This document shows, one piece after another, positions 36,560-53,934 of a DNA stretch of 64,000 nt. How positions within the stretch are numbered: the first letter of the stretch is position 1; the number at the start of each line of letters is the position of its first letter. The stretch comes from Aquilaria yunnanensis (taxonomy: Eukaryota > Streptophyta > Magnoliopsida > Malvales > Thymelaeaceae): NCBI GenBank assembly GCA_039654915.1, contig CM077600.1:43694492-43758491 (forward strand), written 5' to 3'. The position numbers and the translations under genes are program-made. A model generated the notes under the pieces. It was not told the DNA's origin. It saw only the letters and a program-made list of their open reading frames with translations, and searched no databases.

Positions 36560-39500
36560 GCACGGTTGCACCCACCAACAGTTGGGTGTTCGAAAAATTT
36601 AATCCTTCTACCGTCTTCGCTCGGTACTGATTCCTGTGAAAAAAATTGGCAAATGATTGGGGTGGTTTGGGTCCTTTCCGCTCTTGGTCAGAACCGATTT
36701 CTCATTTGGTTTAGTCATTTGGTTGACCTCTTCCGTGGAATTTGGAAGGAGCGCTGATTGTTGCTCAGAGAGTTCAACTTGCTCTACACCCAGACGACCA
36801 CCTATTTCATTTTGTCCAAACGTGGATCTAGGTTCACAATTTGTCGTTAAGTATCTTAATCCTGAAGTGGCTATTGACATTGCTGAGCTTTTTGGTCCTA
36901 ATATTCTTGGATGGGGGGAGAACCAACCGCTGGCATTATTTCGATTTCAAACCACCATCTAACTAGAGGATCCTTTTAGCCCTGGGTTCTATCTGGTAAC
37001 CCCTTCTGACTAGCAACTTTGGATCTAATTCAAATATGAAAAAGTTTTCAAGATTTGTAAGAATTGTGATCGTATCGGCCACTCTCATTCTCATTGCCAT
37101 GCCATCATTTTTTAGGCTTTTTAGGCATTTCAAGATCGTTTATGGTAGGTTCAGTTACCACCCCATGAAGCCATCAATTATGATAATTCTCGACCACTAT
37201 TCTTCTCGGCAATGAGAACATTTGGGGCTTTAGATTTTCTACAACTCATCGCCAAGCACTTGCCAATCATGCTTTCCTTAACTGTATTTGAGCCCTAGAG
37301 GATGCAAGTTGGGTTTTTTACTCCTCTTCAGAAGATGAGGCTAGTTAAGCTATCATTGAAGAATTTCTAACTTTGGCCAATCAAGCTATTATTGAGGAAT
37401 TTCTAACTTTGGTCAATCCTCTTCAGACAGCTCCATTGGTTAACAATGATGAAGAAATGCATGACCAGCATAGCGATCAACCTGAACAAGATGAACAGAT
37501 GACTCAAAAGATGATCCAGCTAATGAGGATGATATTGGCATAGAATCAAACCCTTCTAAAGCGCATTGAGATAAGGGAGGTTTGGATTTAGGGTTGGGTT
37601 TAACATTCCAAAGGGCCTTAATGATGACAACTCCTCTATGGATACATTGGCTATAAAAATTCTCTTGGATGACGTCAATGATTTCTCAAGTTTGGATTCA
37701 ATTAATTTGCAACTTCCTCCGCACCAAATTCCAAATGATGTGGTAATCTGGTCTCCCTTCTATCCATATGTTTACTTAACCTCACCACAAAAAAGGAAGA
37801 AACTGCGAGTTATCAAGCAAAGTCCTAATGTCACAGCATCAACCAAAGGAAAGCGGATTCCATCTGCTGCTTTTCTTATGAACATGGCGTACTCCTCTTC
37901 ATCCTCCCAAGAGCAAAACTATCTAGATCTCCAACAGCTTTCCCTTAACTATACCAACTCACAAAAGTTCTTAGCAAATTGTCGAGCAAAGCCACAAACA
38001 TGGGCAAAGAATCGACTTCGCCTGGTAATGTCTGATTTGGGAAGGGAATGGAAATGCCCTAGAATGGTTTTGTCCTCTTTAAAAAGATCATCTAAGGAGA
38101 TTCACCATGACTCCCATAAAGGCCCATTTGCTCCTCCTTTAAAATGAAGCCAGTCTCTACCCATTTAGTTTGAACCGGGCCTATTCCACCATACTCAACT
38201 ATTTCTTTAGGATCAGAATGAACAAGATATGGAATTTCTTCAGGTCAAAATGCAACTGGTTTATTCAGATTTTTTTTCCCATCACCTAGATGGAACATTA
38301 AAGCAACGAGTTTCAAGGTTTGATCGGATTCAAACCCCCTCAACACCGTGAAACTCCTAAGTTTTAACCGCCATGGGCTGGGTCGACCTATGTCAATTCA
38401 TCACCTTTGGTCTTTAATTAACCGAACTTGACTTGATCTAGTATATATTATGGAGGCCAAGCTACCTTTAAATTCTATGTCCTTGCCCCTAGCTCCTTTA
38501 GGTTATTCTAAGTTCACTTTTGTTAATGTCGTAGGGTGTAGTGGTGGCCCATGGTTGGGTTGGCCTGTTGGCCTGCGTTGTACCCCTCTGTATTTTGATG
38601 CCTACCTTATTTTGTGCATTCTTCATGATGAGCAAGGTCGATTCTAGTATTTAGCGCATATATATGGTCATCCCAATGTTCAACATTAGGAAGCTAATTG
38701 GAATAAAATTTCCTTGGTGCTTGGTCAATATCTAGGGCCTATTATCCTCAGTGAGGACTTTAATCAAGTTCTTTCCTATACCAAAAAAACTGGTGAACAT
38801 TCTCTAGTATTCTTCGAGAGCAGGTTTTCTTTAAACATTCTTATCTAATTCCCAATTGATTCCAATCCCCTGTCATGGTCCTAAGTCTACATAAACTAAT
38901 GGTCAAGTTGGTGGTAGTGCAACTTATGAAGTTCTGGATAAGCCTTTTGTAATGAAGATTGGCTTATCACCATTTTGAACCATAAATTAGTAAATTTAAC
39001 TATTCAAAGATCTGATTGTGCTCCTTTTCTTTTAGACACTAATCACATTTTTTGGTTTTTTCATAAACCCCGTTGTTTCGAAACCTCTTAGCTTCGTTAC
39101 CCAAAATATGATGAATTAATTAAGCAAATATGATAGACCCTTATATCAAGTTTTGGAATGTTCCGAGTCATGAATAAGTTCTCCAAAATAGTTCCACAAT
39201 TAAGAATCTGGAACAAAGAATCAGTTAGAAATATTCACAAAAAAATTATGAACATTGAACATCATCTGGCACAAGCTTAAATGGATGTCATCAATAAAAA
39301 TGAACTCATCTAGGAACTCTAACATCAACACCTTTCTCTATTAGTGGATCAGGAGCACTTATGAGCCTAGAAATTCAGAATAAAATGGTTAGCTTCGGGG
39401 ATAAAAAGACAAAGTTTTTTCATATTTTTACAAGGATAAGAAACATGAAAAATAGGATCACTGCCATCCAAGATAATTCAAGGGTATGGTTTTTTTAGGA

Positions 39501-41700
39501 GCATGGTCTATATTCATGAGACCTTTAAATCCTTATTTAGGCCTACCTAACCCCTGCCTGAAGTAGCCTAAGATATTATTTGTTCTCATCTTTCTCAAAC
39601 CTTATTTGACTTTCGGAAGAGGTTTTTGCTACACCCTTTCTCTACCCAAGAGGTTAAACGAGATGTCTTTGAGCTAGGACACTTTAAAGCGCTTGGTCTA
39701 GATGGTTTACAGCCAATAGTTTTAAAAAAATATTGGCACATTATTAGGCATTTGGTTATGAGTGCAATTCTTTCTTTTTTGAATGGAGGATTCCTTCTCC
39801 GACAAATTAACTGAACCTTTATCACTTCAATAAGTATTCCCTTATTCCAAGACGGGTCTAAGTCCTCATCCTTTCAATTTCTAGCAAAGAAGGTTAGGGC
39901 AAAATTAACAAGTTGGAAATAGAATCTTCTTAATAATGCTGGTAAATTAACTATCATTAATTCCACTCTATCCTCATTTCCTATCTATGTTATGTCTCTT
40001 TTCAAAGTTCCCATCACCATGTTAAATATCAAAAACCTTAATCCGATTCTAGTGGTTTGGTTCCTATTCCCAAAAAGGCATTCATCTGAAAGCCAAAGGT
40101 CTTTTTATTTTTTCCATAAGGATATGAAGGCTTAGGTATTAAAGATCTTAGATTGTTTAATTAGGCCCTTTTAGCTAAGATTTTCTAGCTTCTGTTTTCG
40201 ACTCCAAAAGACTCCCTAGTTCGACAAGTTCTTATTGCCAAGTATGCTTCCTCTAAATCTTTTTGGTTGATCAAGTCAAACATTAACTCATCGAGTATCT
40301 GGTGAAGCTTATTTTGGGGCAGGGATCTTTTACTCCCAAACTTGATCTAGCATATTGGAAATGGGCAAATGATCGATATTTGGGAGGATCCTTGGATTCC
40401 TTATATTCTGACAGTTTATCTAAACCAATTTTGCCCCCTTATCCTATATTTTCTCAGCTGATTAAAGATCTATTTACTCCCACTTAGGGTTTTTGGAATT
40501 GTGATCTTCTTCATCTTTTTTTTCCTCCCTGAATAGTTAATAAAATTCTGTCTTTCTCTCATCCGAGCTCTTCTAGAGGTGTTGATGTAATTTCTTGGGT
40601 TGGCTCATCTTCTAATCATTATTCCTCTAAACTTGGTTACTTGGTTATTCTTATGCTATTATTGGGAAGTACTCTTCTACCCTTGAATTGTCCGCTTATT
40701 AGGTAAGGTTGTCAGATCCCCTGCTTTAATCAATTTTAAAAAAGATTTTGGATTACTCTTTTCCCAAATATTTAAGATTTTTCTATGGAAATGTCTGGTT
40801 GATGCACTTCCCACGGCATCTAATCTTGCTATACATAGGAGCCTTTCTCACCCTATTTGTTCCCGTTGTAATATTGTCTCTAAAACTGCCACCCATATTT
40901 TTTAGGGCTGGCATAAAACAGAATAGGTATAAGGTAACTTCTGCACCAACCTTTTGGCTCTCGATCAGTTAATTTTGTTTAGCTCTTGGTTACTCTCCAT
41001 ATTGGATACTTCCCAACATTGGCAATTTGAATGGTTGGCCTTTTTAGTTGCTACTTTATGGGCCATTTGGTTGGGTCGTAATGAATATGTCTTTTGTCAA
41101 GTTTATTTCAATTTCATTTCCATTATAACTTGTAAGGATGTCTTTCTTGAACACTTAGTGGTGTCTCAACATTACTAGCATGTTCATGCATCATTCCCGT
41201 TCAATCAACCCAATCCTCTTTGTTAATCCTACGGCAATGATATGGGGCTCAATTCCTTTCAAGCTTTGGTAGTCATTTTTACAGATAGCGCCTAAAACAA
41301 CATTCAAGAATGGGTACAGCTGCTTAGGTGTGGATGGGCACAAACAATTCTCCTTAACAATTGATGAGATTGCAATGCTGTGAATTTGCATTGGAGGCAA
41401 AATTACATATGGTTAATGAACCGATAACCCTAGTGAAGGATGAACAAATCCAACATATTACACTATTAACAGGCTGCCCTTAACTCCCTTTAGCATTAAG
41501 GGGAAACTTATTCCTCAGCCCATAGGTGATGTTCCTAAAGAACAAGATCTTGGAATCTATGGTGACTAGAGTCAATAGGCTACTGCTCAATTGTGGTTGT
41601 TTCTAGATATCGTGTCAATCCAGCTTACAAACTAGCTACTTCTACCATTTTCTGTTTAGTTGATTCTGTTTACAATATATATATAGTATGAATAAAACTA
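36560..41700 (+). pseudogene. Degenerate L1-type LINE (non-LTR retrotransposon)
   Basis: Pieces of a plant L1 element in correct order on +, in many frames with stops. A CCHC knuckle (ICKNCDRIGHSHSHC) lies near 37050-37100. An endonuclease-like piece (PIILSEDFNQVLSYTKKTGE) lies near 38740. The reverse transcriptase N-side (FKALGLDGLQPIVLKKYW) is at about 39685-39740 and the RT C-side (AKLTSWK, NNAGKLTIINSTLSSFPIYV) at about 39900-39990. A zf-RVT domain (FLWKCLVDALPTASNLAIHR) is near 40770, and an RNase H-like tail at about 41340-41450. The central RT with the catalytic YxDD is missing, so a deletion removed it. The element starts just past the MAP2B 3' UTR. Exact ends are not determined. Confidence 0.75.
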
Positions 41701-44270
41701 TTACACAATTTGAATGAATAATAGAGTCTATTGCGATAAGGTAATACCAACAATCGACATGCAAAGCTTGTGACTTTAACAGCCTAGCTAATATAAAAGT
41801 TGAGAACTAAAATCCTTGCATACTCTTATATTAAGCACAAAATTTCTCTTGTTCACTACTAACACAATATATTGTACTTGCTACTAGTTCAAAAATACAG
41901 TGCTAAAAAAAATGTACAAATTCATGCCTTCTATTAAGCTTTATTTCTTATAAGGGCATTGGTTACATGTATGGAGCTTGGTTCAAATGCCTAAACCACA
42001 ACACTTTTCCTACCAATGTTTATGGCAACTACTTCTGATTTTGGTGTATCAGCATTATTTGGCTCATAATTCATTGTTCTAGATGCTTCAACCACAAAAC
42101 TTCTATTTTTCTGGTGATTTGACACATTAGACTGTAGTAGCCAACAACGTTCCCATTAAGGCGGTCCTTTTAGCTTTGCTTCTGGTTGTAAAAACGCTCA
42201 TAAACTGCTTTAGAATAAAGAAGTCACGTGACTCCCACATATGGTCAATGGCGTTAACACTTAACTGATCCGTTTTCACAAGTTTGGAGACTAAGTTAGA
42301 CCAAGTTAAAGTTCTAGGAACTAACTGTTCTGGTAAATTGAGTTGGAGGGCTTACAGTCTCCCATTATATTTTGGCATTTCCCTTATGATTTTCTCTTTA
42401 CTCTATCCAAACAAACAAACTTCTCCTACGCTGCTCTACTCGTTCTCGCTTGCTCTTAGAGGCAGGAATGAGTTAAGTGTCTTATCTAACAATTCGAGCT
42501 CAAGCTCAATTTTTTTTGTTGTCGAGCTAAGTCTAACGAGCTTCAAACTGAACATCAAGCTTCAATTTAAGTTCGAACTCTTAACGAGCAGAGTTTTGAG
42601 CTTGATACTGTTCGACTCGAACTTTTATTAAGTTTAACGAGCCTAATATTTATTAATATAGAAACTAAATCAATTTTATTTTGTAATATACCTAAACCGT
42701 AAAATTATAATTTTTATTCTTTAAATCGAGCTTGAATTGAGCTCAATCCTTAAATCAAAATTTGAGCCTATTGAGCCATTGAATAGAGCCTAAATTTTTT
42801 TGAGCCGAACTTTGAGCCTCATTTTCTAAGCTTGTCAAGTTTGAGCCCAACCCTAAGTCGAGTCAACCTTTAATGAGCAAAAATTTGAGGCTAAGGTGTT
42901 TAGGCTCGGGCTGCCTCATCTACAGTGGCTCTCCCTCTCCATGGATTGGATTTTGATTAATTGGAATTTTTTACTATTCTCAATCTCTCTCCCTGCCAAA
43001 CCAACAACCTACTCTATCTAAGGTCTCACTCGTTTGCTTTAAGGTTTCAAATTTGGAAGACAATCGGGGCTCAACAATTGTATGGTTTTTTCTACTTGCA
43101 ACGGACATCCTCATTTTCGTCATCTTCTTTAGATTGGTAGCTTCCAATTTTGTTCGGTTTTGCAAGTATTGCATTCATGCTTTTTTGCTGGTTTAGGGGG
43201 TTTCCCATTTTAGGTCGGAATTTTGTCTTCGATTGATTACATATTGCAAGTAAATGGATAGCGGTTGACCTGCTGTAGTCAATCGATTTCATTTCGAGAT
43301 TAACTTCCTTTTAACGTTAGGGAGATCGAATTGTAGTTTGTTTGGGATAATTCTTGTGAAAAGGGTTCTAATCTGTTGGTATTTTTCAAGTTTTGTCCAT
43401 GGGTATAGACGTTTGAGTTTCGTTTTGTTTCTTTAATTGGTTAAATAGTGCTTACTATTTGATTTCAATCATCAATAATCAACGAATAGGTATATGGTAG
43501 TTAAATTGTTAAATGCAAAAACTTATGAGGCTTTGTAGTGTTGGATAAATGTTTAGGGGCTAAGTTAGGTGTTTTTTCTCTTATTTTTTTTTTCTATACA
43601 AGAGCTTAGCCTGTGTGCAAGCCACATCATCAAAATGTTCCACATCATCATACAACTGAACAAACATAATAACAGTGACCACTATCCACTCATAATGTAA
43701 CATTAATGAAAGATTTAATTGCAAAAAAATAATGGTAGTTGAGGCTCGCTATCATAAAAAGTTCAGTGGTAGATTTGCTCATTTTACCTTTTTTCACCTT
43801 TATTCTGAACTCGAAAGTTGCTTGTTCGAGTTTAATCTCGTCTCATTGACCACCACTTGCTGCTAACTCTTCCCCTTGGCCGTACTTTGGGGTTTCGGTG
43901 CATCACTGGTGGCTCACTTTCATTCCGTTATCGTCTCCATTTTCAAAGGGAAGCATTCCTCTCTCCCTCCTTCCTCTAGCTGTTGCATTTATGTCTCCTC
44001 TTCATGCTCCTCTGCCTTCTTTAAAGGTGACAAATCCCTTTTCAACTTGAACTATGTCTTTTAGTTTCATAAGCTGCGTAGCAGGGATGTCGCCATAGTT
44101 GGATGGGGAGGGGCTGTCACCGCCCTAGATTTTTCAATTTTTTTTATTAATAGTAGGTAATACAATAAAATTGTAAAAGTATTATATTTAGGTACTTATT
44201 TGTAAATTATAGAATTAATTATGGACTTTGATGTATTTTATCCTTTTTTAAATGTTTTAACATTAACCAG
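41701..44270. other. Intergenic region with repeat remnants
   Basis: No gene seen. The stretch at about 42440-42920 is built from many GAGC/GCTC words (ttcgagctcaagctc, gagcctattgagcc), typical of an old dispersed plant repeat. Small ORFs at 42284-42631, 43092-43292 and 43876-44064 are unrecognised and have no splice or motif support. Confidence 0.45.
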
Positions 44271-45471
44271 ACACGTGAAAAACGCAGCAGCAGCAGAGTT
44301 CGCGATTCGCGAACCTGCCCTTATCCCTCTGTTGGCTATTCAGCGACGAGTTCTTCGATCTGACCCGCCGGCGGCGACCCAGCTTGAGCTTCTTCTCTCC
44401 ATCGCGGCAACACAAGCATCCCGCATCTGTCCATCTCCACCTCGGACTCCGTGTCTCAGTTTTGGAATAGCACCTGCAGGCAGCGGCCGAGTCGCCGACA
44501 ACAGGTTGGGCGTTTTCTCAATTTTCCTTTCTTTTCCTTTAATTCTTAGTTTCTTTATCAACTGCTCACTCAAATTGTAAATAAAGTGTACTAATCAGTG
44601 AATAGTGAAGCTAAGATCCTATGTTTCCAGGTTTTATGCTTCTTTGTTATTGAATCTTCATTCTTTAACAGCTTGTTTACTACTTTGCTTGAGAATTATG
44701 AAGCATTGCGTATTGTGCTTAACACTATATATAACAACCCAAACTTATACTTGTTAACAACCCACCCACACCCAAATTAATGAGCGTCGTGTTAAATTCT
44801 GAACTAAATTATTGTAGACTTTTGAATTTCATGAGTTTATATATAACATTATTTAATGTTTTTTATTATTAACCATAAATTTATACTTGTTCACAACCTG
44901 CCCACACTCACGCTTTTGTCCTGCCCCCCTTTGCCATGATTCCTAACTATGTACCTGCTACGTAGGTGAATTTAATTTGTGTCTCTGCTGTTCTTATCTA
45001 TTGTTTCTTTTACTGTGGAAATCAATGACTTTATGCTGTTATTGATATAGGTGTGCAGTTTTCCTTATCTATGGGATTTGGGGCACAGTTCTGGTTTCAA
45101 CATTATTTTTTTGCCTCGGGGGGGGGGGGGGGGGGGGGGGGCGGGGTTAGTGGATAAATGGCTGGCTGGTTATGAGTTTATAAGCTTGATTAGTTGATTA
45201 TTATAGACTTAATTAACCTTTGACTTGTTAGAAATGTGAGCTAAAGTTATCCAAGTATTGAGAGTTGCATGAGAGTGAATTTGTTTGCTCTAGAATGATT
45301 TTTGAGTTTTCACAACTATACATAATCAGCAGTTGCTATAAGACATTAAAACTTACGGCTGTTTCATTATGGCTTCCCAACTAGCTGTCAAATGCTTGCA
45401 TGGCATGCTCTTATTTTACCGTTGGTGGTCACAGTTGAGTCTGGTCTTCATTGCTGTCTGGCTTAAAGTCA
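44271..45471 (+). promoter_or_regulatory. Probable 5' UTR exon and intron of the TIM22-type gene
   Basis: A GC-rich stretch (44280-44504) ends AACAG|GTTGGG and looks like a non-coding first exon. An intron would run to near the coding exon at 45472. The intron contains an uninterrupted run of 24 G (45118-45141). The exon prediction rests only on composition and a donor-like site. Confidence 0.4.
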
Positions 45472-47286
45472 ATGGCTGCTAATAATCCTGGGAACGAATC
45501 AAACAATGAGTCATCAAATCCAAGCACATCTGAGCAGTCCAAAGCACAGCCTATTCGAATGCCAACTATAGAAGAGGTTCGAGCACAAGAAGTTTGGGAC
45601 AATTGTGCTGTTCGCAGTGTTGCAAGTGGAGTCATGGGTAAGAAATATACTTCACCTTGTGTCATGGATAGAAACTTTAAGGAGCAGGATATCTTGTTTT
45701 CTGGCCTCAGTGTCCATCTGAATCAATATAATTAGCTTTATTTTCCATTGGAGCTCTCAACACCCTTTGAAAATAAAATTCGGCTCTGCTTCCGGTTTGA
45801 TTCTAAGGTTTTATGGTCATATCAAATTTACCTCAGGTAGGCTGCTTCAACAATATTTTGTGTCCAACCTTTGTTTTGCTGTTGAATGTGGAAATGTTTC
45901 TTTCGTATTCAAAGTTCTGCATAAATTGGTTTTCTTGTTTTACCCTCTCCCTTTCACTCCCTCTGGTTTTCTTCTGGTCACATCCCCATAATTGTGACAT
46001 TCTGTTTATGCATTCTTTTTGTCGATTTAGGTTTGCATTCACAAACTGCACTTTTGATGCACAACCACTGTTGCAGTTGAGTGGTTGTATACTTGCATTT
46101 CATAAATAATGTGGGTTCTAAAGCAATGTTATGCCTGCTCAACTAACTTGATCGATCTTTTGTTTGTCAACATGTTTGTAGGAGGTGGACTAGGATTTTT
46201 CATGGGCCTGTTTTTAGGTTCACTGGATAATCCTATAACACGTGATGAAATGACTGGTAGACAACAATTTATTTATACTGCTAAGCAAATGGGGAGTAGG
46301 AGCTGGAGCTCAGCAAAAGCATTCGCAGTTATGGGCTTGGTTTTCTCGGCAGTTGAGTGTGTTGTTGAGAAGGTATTGTTATTACTTAATACACTAGAAA
46401 TTTCAGTTTGTATATGCACGAGCAACATTTTCATGCTGAATAAGTGTCTTTTTCAAGGGGCGGGCTAAACACGACACCACAAATACTGTTATTGCTGGTT
46501 GTGTGACTGGAGGCACAATGTCAGCGAAAGGTATTTCTTTTTTCTCATTGCTTTGCGGCAAAGGATGCTGTAGAATCAAGAGAAGAAGATACATGCTTAG
46601 AGTTGGGAGCACTGGACTATCTACACTTTTTATTCTAGCACATATTGAAACAAATGAAACCTTTATTTAACCAGAATTAAGCTGTTAATCCTTGTTAGGG
46701 CATTAGATTTGAAGGGTGCAACTTACAAGTCCAAGTCTAAGATCATCCATGCACACAAACAAACTCAATACATGCACATACAAGGAGAGGTGTTTTCTGC
46801 TGAGGATAGGATTCTCTGTGTAGCCGTTGGATTAACTATCAGTCTCTATTGACTGTAATAGCTATTTGTTTAAATGTTGAGGGGAGCTGGGAAGTTGTGC
46901 CTTTTTATTGCTATTATTTGTTCATTATCTTCGTCATTGCCATGCACGAATCGGTTGAATGAGTGTAAAGCTATCATTTGTTCTTATAAAACTTGTCATC
47001 TAGCTTTCAAGAGCATGAAACAATTGCCTACAGATACTGGCTTGAGAATGGTAAGAAGGAATGGAGAGAAGAAAGTGTAGCGCTATTTTCATTCAACTGA
47101 CTTAGCTGCAAATCTTGACCTGGTTTTATTTGGTTCTATATGCTTTCCCTTCTCAGACTATTCTAAAGATATATCATTTATTTATTTCGTCTGTTTCTAG
47201 GTGGTCCTCAAGCGGCATGTATTGGTTGCGCTGGCTTTGCAGCATTCTCGGTTGCCATCGAGAAGTTCTTTGATAGACATTCCTGA
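45472..47286 (+). CDS. TIM22: TIM22-type mitochondrial inner-membrane protein import channel (Tim17/Tim22/Tim23 family)
   Basis: Four exons (45472-45637, 46182-46372, 46458-46530, 47201-47286), all GT-AG and in frame, give 171 residues, the usual size for plant TIM22. The N-terminal 45 residues are Ser/Asn/Gln-rich and polar. The family core follows, with four membrane spans built on glycine-rich motifs: GGGLGFFMGLFLGSLDNP, then AFAVMGLVFSAVECVVEK, then TVIAGCVTGGTMSAKGGPQA, then GCAGFAAFSVAIEKF. TIM22 forms the inner-membrane translocase that inserts carrier proteins. The GAMGxxxG-like span and the C-terminal ending RHS resemble Arabidopsis TIM22. A plastid or other PRAT-family member is less likely. 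Confidence 0.82.
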
Positions 47287-48790
47287 GGAAGAGCTGTCCT
47301 GCAGTGTTCCTACGATGATCAATTTTGAAGACTAAGCATCAGTTATAGATGTTACTTGATTCAGATTTAACCCTGAATGATAAAGAAGGGTAGAGAGACA
47401 GGGTAGGTATGCCTAGGGAATCAGCTTCATTTTGGAATATACATTTTGACGCTGTAATCCGAGGAACTTGCGGCAGTAGATTCAAAGTTTACGTTACGTA
47501 TATATATTGCTTGACACAACTCGTAGTAAAACTTTTCCTGATGTTTTACAAACAGGTTTGTCTTGCATTGTAATTTCAACAAACAGGCTTAGGCATTATA
47601 CTGTCCGCTTGGCTGTGGCATTGATTTTATGATTGAGGATATGTCAGCGGATGTCCTGATTTTACATGGTGTGAGTAGTATTTTTCGCTAGTTGGTGCTT
47701 TCTATTTTTTATTTTTATTTTTTCTGAATTCGGATTTGATGGCTATTTCTAGTTTATTCTATTTGAATGCTACGGTCAGTTCGAGTTACGATGGAGAGGC
47801 TTGCTGCCTGATTGTCGGCTGTTCAAGTTTGATGATTTTTTTTGAAAAAAAAAAAATTTGGAATAAGAATCAGGGGAAACTTGAGTTAACCGATTTATGA
47901 AGTCAACACAACTGTAAAGCTTTGCCAGATTCTTCCTACAGTGCCGTAAGTTCTTCCTTCATCTACCTCAAATTCACATTATAAAGGAAAAGGGTATACT
48001 GGGATTCAGGAGTTGTTGGCCACGATTTTAATAGCTAGTAAAGGACAAAACTTTGAAAAAAAAAGAGCAAAAAATAATTAAGAAAAAGACACATGAAATG
48101 ATCCTATTTCTAGTTATCATTCTTTCACTAGAATAATGATGGCAACAATACATTCTATTTGTACCAGAGTGTTAACAGTAGCGGAAATGGGGCCTCCGCT
48201 CATGGAAGTGTTGACAAAAGATATAATTGGTTTGGTGCTTTCACTTATGACCCCTAACTTTCAACTGCCAATCATCTTTCATCAGTTGCTTCGATCTATT
48301 TTATAAATCTGTATTAAGCAATAATAAATGTAATTTCGAGGAAGGAATTCAGATGGTGCCATTTTTAAATGTGGGAGAGTGTACCGAGCAGTCGTCTGAG
48401 GGACAGGGTTCAGGAAGGAGTTTCTGGTTCTGTCCGATTGGGTTCTGGTATTAGGGGAATGAGCACAGGGCTTACACATAAAAGCGGAGAAAAAGGTGAT
48501 AGTTGCTTGTTTTGGTTAAGTGTTACAGTGGTTAGAATAGGTTGGCTTCAAAGTTAAGGCAAATCAATTAAAGGGATATAATATAGTATCAGCAAACAGA
48601 AAATGGTAGGCCAACATCTTTTTCTCCTCCCTTTTGCTCGCTCACGCTGTTATTTTCTGTCTCAAGCGTGACATCTTTCTGCATGCTTCTTGGCTGTAGA
48701 TATGAGAGGCTGTTGAGTTTGTATTTGTTTCTATTAATTCAACTATAAGTCTCTCATACACAGCGCAAGAGTAGTGCTAAATTTGCAGGC
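47287..48790. other. Intergenic region between TIM22 and the receptor kinase
   Basis: The first 300 bp are the probable TIM22 3' UTR. The rest contains the promoter of the kinase gene; no TATA box stands out. Small ORFs on both strands around 48282-48557 are unrecognised. Confidence 0.4.
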
Positions 48791-53630
<4,840 letters not shown>

Positions 53631-53934
53631 CTTATCATGTTGTCCTTTTTATTTATTTTCCTGATTTGCCCGTTAGGGGTAACTTATCTTGTTGAGAAAT
53701 GGAATCATTATTGAGGTGCCGTATTACACAAGTCACTCATCCAAGTGCACAGCAATTTTTAAATTTCGTGAGAAGGTAGAGGTTGAATGATGAGTAGAAT
53801 TCAGAAGAGAAGCAGAGGAAAATGAAGTTAATTTATTTGCTTGGTAGGCGTTAATATAAGTGCATGAGCTAGCCAAAAAAGGGAAGGCACAAAAGAGGTG
53901 CAAGAATACAATATTGGGAGATGTAAAGGGAAGT

